Source: Larus michahellis (Eukaryota > Chordata > Aves > Charadriiformes > Laridae). From it: a DNA stretch of 64,000 bases. The notes beneath the pieces were generated by a model. That model saw only the letters and a list, made by a program, of their open reading frames with translations. It ran no database searches and was not told the origin of the DNA. The stretch's first letter is position 1. Every line of letters starts with the position of its first letter. The DNA is taken from positions 170,118,511 to 170,182,510 of the forward strand of contig NC_133897.1 of the NCBI RefSeq assembly GCF_964199755.1, written 5' to 3'. Shown here one piece after another: positions 1 through 64,000 of the stretch. The position numbers and the translations under genes are program-made.

Positions 1-1070
1 TATTTTCAGTATGTAAGGGGCTACTATACTGCTTGTCATGCATAGCTGGTGCACAGCACAGATCTGAAGAAAACCAGTCGGTTTAGTTTAGAAATTCAAA
101 CAAAGGAAGAAGGATCTCTAAGGAACTTCCGCAGGGAATTCTTGAGTTGAGCCTGCAGCTACGGGTTGCCTCTAAGCTTGGAGATGTCTTTAAAATTAAA
201 TTTTTGTATTTTGTTTCAAACACTGAAAAGAACTCTTCTTCTGTTGTAGGTTAGAAATTTGTATTTGCACTTTATGATTAATCTATATTTAACTCTTTTT
301 GCACTAATATTGCCTGTTAGCTTAAATAACCTTTCTTCTTCCCTCTTTTTATGCCCATTCCAAGTTAACAGCAAGCCTGTCGTTCCCAACGTGTGTTTTG
401 TTCGCCAGCGTCTGTTGGGATCAGCTTGCTCTTTCCCTGGTCATCTGCCCTGGCAGCCCTTCTTCGCGTTTGTTAGCTTGAATTTCTTTTTCTTGAAAGT
501 GTTGATGAGATCTGCTGAATATATTCTGAAGTGGCATTTGCCCCTTCTTACCTGTGCTGGAAATGCATCATCCCGTGCCCGCTGTGATCCCACTGACCTC
601 CCACAGCCACGGCATGCTGGTGGCTCGCAGTTGCCCCGGTCTCGCAGTGCAGCACAGCTGCTTTGCTGCTTTTCTTTGTGATGCAGGAGAAGATCCACTA
701 TTTTTAATTGTTCCAGAGATCGGTTTAGTCCTACTAAAGAAAACCAAAGCACCTCTCCCATGACTCAGTTGGTCTGTCTAGCTTCCATTTTCTGTTGTTT
801 GCTCCTCTTCTGTTGGCTGGATTTAGGAGTACAAAGTCCGCACTGGAAGTTTCCTTGTGCTGCTGATGGTTTAAAAAACTAAAGTGGGGAAAAGTTGATG
901 TGAGAGGAGAGCAGAGATTAAAGAATGATGGCCTGAGTGCTGATCAACAAGTTTTTGTGCGTGATCAATCTGACTTGGCTGACAGGATGACATTTTGCAA
1001 AAGTAACTTCATAAATGTCTTCATGAGTCAAATGTCTGACAAAAGACCATCTGTCTTACCTTCTGGGTGG
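1..1070. other. Upstream DNA, no gene recognised
   Basis: AT-rich to mixed sequence. Short open frames occur on both strands, but none reads like a known protein and none has convincing splice context. Confidence 0.5.
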
Positions 1071-2168
1071 CCCTTGACACTGTCCTCCACAACATCCTTG
1101 TAACTGGAATGGAGAAGATACGGGTGTGGTGGGTGACTGTTGGTGGGTGAGGAATTCGCTGGATGGCCACATCCAGAGTTACAGTCAACGGCTCCGTGTC
1201 ACAGTGGAGATCAGTAAGGAGTGGTGTCCCTCAGGGGTCTGTTCTGGGACTGATACTGTACGATGTTTTTATTAATGACACAGAGAATGGGATTGAGGGC
1301 ACCCTAGTCAAGTTTACGGATCACACCAAGCTGAGAGGTGCAGTAGATGCGCTGGAGGGACGGGATGCCATCCAGGGGACCTGGACAGGCTGGAGTGGTG
1401 GCCCCATGTGAACCTCTGGGGTCCAACCAGGCCCAGTGCAGGGTGGGGGCAGCCCCCGGTGCCAGCCCCGGCTGGGGGTGGGGGGATGGAGAGCAGCCCT
1501 GAGAGAAGGGCTTGGGGGGGCTGGGGAGGGGGGGGGAAACGCTGCCCATGAGCCGGCACCGTGCGCTGGCAGCACAGAAACCCCCCACAGCCTGGGCTGC
1601 ATCCCCGGCAGGGGGGCGAGGGGGGGATTCTGCCCCTCTGCTCCGCTCGGGGGAGACCCCCCTGCAGTGCTGCCTCCAGCCCCGGGGACATCAGGAGGAC
1701 ATGGAGGTGTCGGAGCGGGGCCGGAGGAGGCCCCGGAGATGCTGGGAGGGCTGGAGCCCCTCTGCTGTGAGGACAGGCTGAGAGAGCTGGGGGGGTTCAG
1801 CCTGGAGAAGAGAAGGCTCCGGGGAGACCTTCCAGCCCCTTCCAGGCCCTCAAGGGGCTCCGGGAAAGCTGGGGAGGGACTCTGGAGCAGGGAGGGGAGC
1901 CACGGGACGAGGGGGAAGGGTTTTAAGCTAAAAGAGGGGAGATTGAGATTAAAAATAAGGCAGAAATTCTCCATGATGAAGCTGGTGAGCCCCTGGCCCA
2001 GGTTGCCCAGAGAAGCTGTGGCTGCCCCATCCCTGGAGGGGTTCAAGGCCAGGTTGGAGGGGGCTCGGAGCCACCTGGGCTGGTGGGAGGTGTCCCTGCC
2101 CAGGGCAGGGGGTGGCACTGGGTGGCCTTTAAGGTCCCTTCCCACCCAAACCATTTGGTGATACCATC
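1071..2168 (+). mobile_element. CR1 LINE, 5'-truncated, GC-rich subfamily
   Basis: The + strand reads as a decayed CR1 reverse transcriptase (DTVLHNILV, then SGVPQGSVLG and IFINDT-like segments near 1090-1290). The C-terminal CR1 frame follows ([18 protein letters not shown] near 1780-1830) and the tail CCCACCCAAACCATTTGGTG is at about 2140-2160. Frameshifts and stops show it is dead. The middle (1430-1950) is unusually G-rich and nearly matches copies at 39.5 and 53.3 kb. Confidence 0.9.
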
Positions 2169-2318
2169 AATCTAAGATCATGTGTTGTACAACATTGTAA
2201 TTAAAATGCTCTAGTGTGAGCTAAACACAAATTGATTAGGAATGGCTGACAAACACAATATAATCCTAAATAGACAAAAAAACCCCCACTGAATGCGGAA
2301 GGGCTTTTTTCCCCTCGG

Positions 2319-2391
2319 ATCACAGAGTCATAGAATAGTTTGGATTGGAAGGAGCCTTTAAAGGTCATCTAGTCCAACCCCCAAATATCTT
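2319..2391 (-). mobile_element. CR1 LINE 3' end, short fragment
   Basis: The sequence reads as the reverse complement of a CR1 3' terminus: cacagagtcatagaatagtt, then a ggattggaaggagccttta segment and agtccaaccccca. Only about 70 bp is retained. Confidence 0.85.
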
Positions 2392-5300
2392 AAGAAATCT
2401 TAATAGAAATCTGGCTTAGGCCAAATGTAGATGTCTCTAATGATTTAGGATTCTGAAGCAGGTATAGAAATGTGCATTTCGCAGGCTGGCATGGCAGGTC
2501 AGTAGCACGTTAGGTTTGGTGTTAGTGCACATAGTCTGCTTTGGTTTGTGTTTAAAATGGTTTATTCATCCGTGAGGGATTCTGACTTGGAAAGCCGTAA
2601 CTCGGACAAGGATGAGAAGGTTTTGGGGGTAATCGGTGGGTGTGCGATGTGGTGGTGGGTGTTGTGGTGTTCCTCTCCTGGGGCAAGTTCCGGGGGGTCA
2701 CCATCCATGTAGTCAGCCTCCCAGGTGACTGTACAAGGCTGAAGCTGTCAGTGACTGAAAGGACGATGTGTGTGACCAGGGGAGCACAAAGTTGCGCTGT
2801 GGGAGTCTCCCTCTGGAGAAAGTGGCTGGTGAGCCTGTCTGTCCACCCCCAGGAGCTCTGTCATGTGGGACCCTTGCCTGAATTTATTGATGGCCTCTCA
2901 CCATTCCCTCCCCGTTCCCTCAGAGATGTCTGTGCAATCACCAACTCACATCTAATCATGTATTCTTCCAATTACTGTAGTTCGTGTCATGCGAACTGGA
3001 AAAAGCTGTAGATCGGTGCTTCAGGTGCAGCATGAATCTGGTCAGGGTAGAGACAAGAGGATGGGTTCCTCTCCATTAGCCTATTAGTCAGGCTTCAGTC
3101 TTCCTTGATACTCCTCCTCTTCAACGGCTGTAGTTTGAACGGTTTTCTGATGGAGTGAGGGAGTAACAAGGTATTATCAGGTTACTTCACCTTCAGGCTT
3201 TTTCAGACTTTTCCTATTAGAACACATCACTCTGCAGAGTAATGGTTTTCAGCCAGTTTTATCCATGTAGGGGCTTTCTCAACTGATTTGACAGCATTGC
3301 TCTTCAGGGTGAATTATTTGAAAAACGCAGGCAATTGAGAACAGGCTTTTTGCAGAAGCAACCCGAACATCTGGAAGCCTCGCCACGTGACTGCACGCGT
3401 ATGGACTTTCCTGGATTTGCAGCCCTAAATTAGGACATTAGGACAGAGAACCGCGCTGGCCTCGTTACGATTCAGGCACAGGTCTGTAATAATTGCCTGG
3501 AAGACGCGAGAAGGCTAAACCTGTCCAAATTTGTCTTCCTGTAGCTCCTGGGGTCTGTGTGTTTAGGTGTGCCAGCACCGATGATGATCACCGGGAGCTG
3601 TGGTGTGTCACGGAGACCCATATATATCTTGAAGCAGAGCGTGTGTGACTTGCCTAGTACCAGAATCGATGGAACAGAAACAGGACCGAGCAGCTGGGAT
3701 GCTTTCTTGCCTTATTTATGGCAGCATGCTGCCCGGGTGCAGCTGCACAAACTATTGAATGGCTCTGTCTGGTGGCAACTGTCAGAGGAGGCTCTAGGTT
3801 TTAATGAAAACATCCCAAAAATGTTTGGGGTGAGAATGAAACCTTTTTGCCCGAGTGCTGGAGGTTAGAGACTGGGCCCGACCAGCAAAGAGTTCCACTT
3901 TGCTAAACCCTAAAGGAAACGGCATTGGTGGAAAGTAGAAGCCAACAGCTGCTCTCGGTGGCGCCTCGACTCTGCATCGCTGGGTCCTCATCAGGGGTCA
4001 GAACCTTCAGCTCTCTTAGACTGGGGGCCTTCCCTGTGGCCCAAAGGCATGTTGTAAAGAGGATACTGCTTACGTGGAGGCGAGAAGAAAACCGCGCTGC
4101 GGGAAGGCGGGTACCAGCGGTGCAGGTTTGCTTCTCACACTTTCGAAATGGGTCATTTCAATGATCCAATGTGAGCTCCTGCACCCACGCTCTCTGCTGG
4201 GAGACCCCTCCTACCTTTCCAGGATCACTTCCCTGAAAAACACGGCTTGAGGTCTTACCCCAATGGATGTGGGTGCCTGAGTAAGCTCAGTCAGGTATTT
4301 CGTGATTGCGGGAGACTTTCATCTGAATTCATCTCAAACTGGTTCCAGTCCATTCCCGTATCTGTCGCTCCTGTTTCTCCCCACCCAACCTACCCCAGAT
4401 TTGCAACGCTTTTTCCTGAGTCGCTTGCCTTAGATTTGAACCGTTGGGCAAAAGGGATAACTAATCCCCAGCTTAAACCCTGCATATATACACCTAATTA
4501 TAGAGCTGCATACCACTGCTGTTTTCTTTGGCCCAGGACCTCAAGTTTCAGAGCCTTAACCCCTGCAGTGCTGTTCTTTGTCTAGTTCCTGCTGTTGACT
4601 TGTGGACAAGTTTAAAGTCTGTAAATCCTGTGGATTATTGGTGTATTCCTGCATAGAAGATGGGCAGGAAGAGACCAAAAAATTTGGGAAGTAGCGGTCT
4701 GCAGCAAAATAGGTACACAAGAAGGTTTTCCAGTATCTCGTTGGTACTTGGACAGACTGTCTGTCCACATCATCTTCATTCCAGGTAAATTCCAGGTTCA
4801 GCTTTCAGTATGAATAAGGTAGAATCCCGATTTGGCAGCATTTTCCTGTACGCGCTGTCTCTTGTGCAGATCTTCGGTTTTATGGCTGTTGGGCTGCCGG
4901 AGAGGCAGCCAGAACAACGGGACTGCATATGGCTAACACCAGTGTGAGTGTCCCGTCCCTCTAAAACAGCACGCCTAACCAGACTAAAGCACGTAATAGT
5001 GCTGTGGGAGGCTAGTGAGTTAGTGTTCGTGCTTCTAAGACAACAGTCCTTCATCTCTAGCTGAACACAGGGGTGGTTGAAATAACCTGAATTGACAGAC
5101 AAGGTTTATGTATTATTTTTTTTTTTGTATGAGCTGATTACCAGACTTTCCACTGGCAGGTCTGTGGATTTTCCACCAAAGCAGCCTGAGAGTCTTCCCT
5201 GACAGTCTGTGCCTGGATCTCTCTCAGGTGGATCCTGAAGCAGAGGTTCAGCTTTATCCCTGCTGTTGCCATTGTCATTAGACCTCTCCGTGATGCTGCT

Positions 5301-8300
5301 TCTTTCCTGCAAAGACCTGGCGTGGCTGCTGCTGGCAAAGATCTCTCGCATGTGCATTCTGCACTGGGGGTGCCCTTATTTCCTCTGAGGTTTAACCTGT
5401 AATCCCTGGGGACCGGTGCAGAAGAGCTTGAGCCTTGAAGCTCTGGGTCTTCCTGTTCTCTCTGACCCAGCTTCTTTCGCCTCGGCAGCCTTTTCCCCGC
5501 AGCGTTCATAAAACTGCCTTGGCAATTGGTTAGTTTTCCTTAAACGGGGCTGTATCACCTGAGGTTTTTGTCTGTTCTTTCAAGGCCGAGTCCTCACTTT
5601 CCACAGAATAAACCAAGTGGACTTGCGGTAAGTGACGGCTCTGCTGTTGGTCCTGCCCGAGGCAGTGGCCTCTGCAGGCTCCTGTGCAAAAGCATGGAAC
5701 GGGGCAAGCACAGAATTGATACACTTCAGATGCCAATGACTTACAGGTAAGGGTTTTCCTGGGTTAGAGGCCATGCCAATCCAGGCACCACGAGCTAAAT
5801 CCTCAGTTTCCGGGGCATCACGTAGCACTGGACCTGGCGAACTTCTCATCCCTTCTGGGATGCAAGTTCCCCTGGAGAAGTCCGGGGTGGCTGCTCTCAG
5901 AGCCCTGGTATGCAGTTTGGCTTCTCCCGCTTCTTTTGACCCTCCTCCCGCTAGCTGGGAAGTACCTGGGGCTTCTCAGGGAAAAAAACCCTCTTTTCTC
6001 TGGGCCTGCTTCAGTGCATTTCCCGCTGAAGCGTTTCCAGGTGCCTCCATGGGTGGCAGATCCAGGAACATTCCAGGGGGGTGCTGAGACTGAAGGAAGA
6101 GATTTGAAAGAAACAGCTGGCCCAGGACAGCAGTCTGCAACAGAAAAGCTGTTGGGCTTTTTTCGGGACGTGCTCTAGGTCCAACCTTCCCGATGAATCC
6201 CTCATTTAATGGAACCACACGGCAAATAGGGAGCAGTTCTCCAGAGAAAACAGAAAACTGAGTGGTTTGAACTTTCAAGCACCTCACAGCTGGGAAACAG
6301 CGTTCTTTATAGGGAGCGTCTGCTCTGCAGCAGCCAAGCATTGGAGTGTGATGAGGTATGGCCACAGAAAACTGGTTGTCTCAGAAACTTAGTCCTGCAA
6401 ATTAAGACAGCACCACACAGAGGTGGGGATGAGGCCGTGATGGGACTTTTCCAGTCATCTTCAATAAAGTTTACCCTCAGTCTGGTTTGCAAGTCAGTGT
6501 GTGTGTGAGCACTGATTCAGCGTCAGACCCTCCCTGTGGTGGGACGATAAAACCCTGACAGCAGCTGGGCATGTTGGGGGGCAGAGATGGCTCGGGGACG
6601 CAGCTGGAACAGCTGCAGAGAGCCAGAGCGGCCAAAACTGAAAATACAGTTTCCTTCTTTACCAATTAGGGAAGACAGGCTTCCAGAGAAAAGCACATCA
6701 AACCCCTATTTGGTTGAGAGTCGGGTTCAGCAGCGTCTCCATGGTCTGCAAGACGGGCGATGTTAATGCCTTCAGAAGCTTCCGTAACTACGGGCTCACA
6801 AACGCTGTCCTGTTAAATGGCTTCCACTGCTCAAAGGCGCTACAGAATTTTTGTTCTACCTTCAAGATTTTAACTCTTTAGTTAAAACCACTCTCTTCCC
6901 GCTTTACAGAGCCCTTGAGAATAGTGTCAAAACGAAGCCAGCACTGGGAAGATGGGCAGAGATCATGGTCTTAAATAACGAGATCTACGGATAGATTTTT
7001 CTCAACTTGCTGAAGTTGGAAACCTGACATTAGCAACCAGTTTCATACCTGCTCTTGTATGAACATCTTCATTTATCTTAGATGGGGCTTTTTTTTGTTT
7101 TTATCCTTACTCGTGTACTTTCATAGAATATGATTTCTTGCTATTATTAGTGTTTTAGTAGGCCAGATGAATCAGATTTATAAAATCTCCTTCCTTAAGA
7201 GTTTTCAGTTATTCCTCTAGAAGCTAGTCTGAGCAGGGACACAATTCGTAAGCTCATGTTTTTCTTGAACTGTAAGTGACCAGAACCTCGGCATTTCCGA
7301 TGTCTGCCGGTACCTCTGTGCTCAGTCTGCTGCCATCGACACCTCCAAACCCTCCTCGTAGCTCCAGCTCCCTCACGGGCTCCTTTTTGGGTTGTTTCTA
7401 CTCCAAGTGAATTTGTTCTGTTTCTCCTACCTCACGTCTAACCTGTAAGCTTACACATAATGGACGCTCTTGTTCTCTGACCATAACCTGGCACTTGTGC
7501 TGAGATTTTGGCAGACCGATTAGTGAAACATCTTCAAAATATCACAGTTTGTGCTTTGTTGTGCTGCCCCTCCGTTTTCTAGGAAACATAGCTGGGCCCT
7601 TCCTACGTTTTGGTACAAACGCGAAGAGCTAATCCTAAAATTTCTATCTCGTCTTTCTATTTCCTGATGGCTGATTCATCATCTATTTTAGAGTTCACCC
7701 CCATTTTTTTCCTAGCCACCTTCGTGATTTCTGATGGGGTGCTGCACCAGCCGATGCGTTACACCGGTTAGTATTTCTGCCCAGAAAAAAATAATAAGTC
7801 ATAAGTTAACGTGGCATGATTTCTCTATTATAGAATATATTGAAATCGAGGCAAATGAAAGATTAATAAACCCAAATATTTTAAAATTCCTTCCTTCATA
7901 ATTTCACAGCCATTGGGATGAAAGGCCCTGCGGTTGCTGGGATAACTCTCACCTGCTCCTGCTTGTCACAGGTGCCGGTGCCTCACTCTTCTATTTGTCG
8001 CAGGGGTATTTCTGACCCTTTACAGCATGAGGAAAGCCAGGTATGTAGAAGGAGCTGCCTTTGGGTCGGTTGGTGCTTGCGGCTGTTCCCGGGGTGTGGG
8101 GCTCTGCCCAGCGTCACACGTCACGTAAGATGCCATGCTCAAAGTGTGAGGAGCGAACAATTTGTCTCTAGAAGTTTCACTGAGAGATAAATGTCTAAGA
8201 ACTGGCGTGGAGGTGGAGACCTGCGTGCAAGGCAAAAAGAGCTGGGACAGAGTCTTGTTTGGAGAGGAGATGAGTGTAATGTCTGTGTGCCAGAGCTGGA

Positions 8301-8320
8301 AAATTCAGAGGTGATAACCT
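2392..8320. other. Upstream DNA, no gene recognised
   Basis: About 5.9 kb of non-repetitive-looking sequence. I looked for 3' exons of a neighbouring gene and for RNA genes and saw none I can support. AATAAA-type hexamers occur (for example near 6463 and 7866) without an adjoining coding exon. Confidence 0.45.
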
Positions 8321-8321
8321 T

Positions 8322-8735
8322 AAATCATAGAATTGTCCAGGTTGAAAGGGACCTTTCAGATCATCCAGTCCAACCATCAGCCCAGCGCTGCCAAACCCAC
8401 CATAACCTGCGTCCCTCAGCACCGCGTCTGCCCGGCTTTTCAATCCCGCCAGGGATGGCGACTCCCCCACTGCCCTGGGCAGCCTCTTCCAATGCTTGAT
8501 AACCCTTTCCATGTAAAAATTTTCCCCAATATCCATCCTAAACCTGCCCTGGCGCAACTGGAGGCCGTTCCCTCTTGTCCCGTGGCCTGTTCCTTGGGAG
8601 AAGAGCCCGACCCCCCCTGGCTGCCCCCTCCTTTCAGGGAGCTGCAGAGAGCGAGAAGGTCTCCCCTCAGCCCCCTTTTCCCCAGGCCGAACGCCCCCAG
8701 CTCCCTCAGACGCTCCTCACAAGACTCATGCTCCA
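8322..8735 (-). mobile_element. CR1 LINE 3' portion, second subfamily
   Basis: On the + strand it begins with tcatagaattgtccaggttg and continues through gaaagggacctttcagatca and agtccaaccatcagcccag, the reverse complement of a CR1 3' end. It then runs antisense to the C-terminal CR1 frame: the - strand reads [20 protein letters not shown] and [20 protein letters not shown]. It closely matches the copy at 43.4 kb. Confidence 0.9.
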
Positions 8736-9369
8736 AAATGAGCAGAAATAAATGCTCAAGAAAGGTAAAGAGTGATGAGAAGACCAGGAAACTGTGAAAG
8801 TAATGGAGGTGAGAACAAGGAGGACTGCAGTGTCCTGGGGACAACTTAGAGGTAATGGCTTACTTTGGACTTTATGCTTTTGTTGCAAAGCAACATCTTG
8901 GGCAATGTGTCCAGAACTGGACGAAGGTGTAGGTTTTAAACCCGCTCTGCCGTGGCTGTGCCTTGCTGTGTGTGCATAGGGACATGGAGATGGCCGTTTC
9001 TGTTCTTTATTTCTCCTTTTTGCAGTGCTTTCACCAGCCTCCGTCGCGTCCCCCTTGACTCATGGTGTTCTGCACGTTGGTATCCCTTAACCTCTCTTCC
9101 CAGAGAGCCCATTTCACACTTCTGGTGGCCTGTGGCGATGATCGCTACTCTAGCTCGTCTTTTAGAAGAGAAATGCTGATGCCTCACAGAACTTCACGCA
9201 GTGGCATAGGGCTTTTTTTCCGAAGTATTTTTCTAATAATGCCTCACATTATAAACTTGCTATCTGTCGGCTGCCAGTTAAGAAAGAGAGTGTGTGCGTG
9301 GATATATTCTTTATGAAACCTGTATAAACACAATCTGGGTTATTTTCGCCTTTGGACGTTACTTCTGGC
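8736..9369. other. SCRIB: Proximal upstream region, nothing recognised
   Basis: AT-richer DNA between the last upstream CR1 and the CpG island. It may hold distal promoter elements, but none can be named from sequence alone. Confidence 0.4.

Positions 9370-64000
<54,631 letters not shown>

Noticed and set aside
1321..2161. Open frames of 240-280 codons on both strands at 1.3-2.2 kb
   Set aside because: They fall within a GC-rich CR1 copy and its complement, so they are transposon sequence rather than a host gene.
1..9369. 3' end of the neighbouring gene expected upstream of SCRIB (PUF60 in mammals)
   Set aside because: I looked for its C-terminal exons and saw none; it may lie further away or the gene order may differ.

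Overview
This window looks like bird nuclear DNA. It holds one recognisable protein-coding gene, long introns with GT-AG junctions, a CpG-island promoter, and many 5'-truncated CR1 LINE copies ending in the avian-type CCATTCTGTGATTCTG tail. Several CR1 subfamilies are present and some copies are nearly identical to one another. The species cannot be fixed from the sequence alone.

The gene is SCRIB (scribble planar cell polarity protein), on the + strand and cut off by the right edge. Nineteen complete coding exons plus the first 9 bases of the twentieth join in one frame with no stop (2634 nt, 878 codons). The product follows the LAP-family plan: a short N-cap with cysteines, a leucine-rich repeat block (about residues 37-390), the LAP-specific segment (about 385-426), an acidic Glu-rich linker (about 427-714), PDZ1 (about 715-803), a linker, and the start of PDZ2 (from about residue 847). 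The rest of PDZ2 and any later PDZ domains and C-terminus lie beyond position 64000.

Layout. Positions 1-9370 are upstream DNA with three CR1 copies and no gene I can support. Positions about 9370-10340 are a CpG island containing exon 1 (ATG at 9823). Positions 9985-30777 are the 20.8 kb first intron, with a cluster of CR1 copies at 20.5-25.7 kb, an older LINE-like remnant near 12.2 kb and an LTR-like segment with a 46-bp tandem repeat near 28.4-29.2 kb. Positions 30778-47872 carry exons 2-16 (LRRs and acidic linker) at fairly short spacing. Positions 47873-59068 are the 11.2 kb intron 16, which holds an odd two-orientation CR1 composite. Positions 59069-64000 carry the PDZ1 exons and the first PDZ2 exon; intron 19 is mostly two abutting CR1 copies.

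I found no RNA genes, CRISPR arrays, operons or previously undescribed gene system. The observations most worth checking are the nested opposite-strand CR1 fragment at 53.2 kb, the one-residue change in spacing between the N-terminal cysteines, the weak donor of exon 16 ahead of an 11 kb intron, the tandem donor of exon 6, and the strong sense-strand bias of CR1 copies inside the gene. All calls come from reading the sequence; no database or alignment was run.
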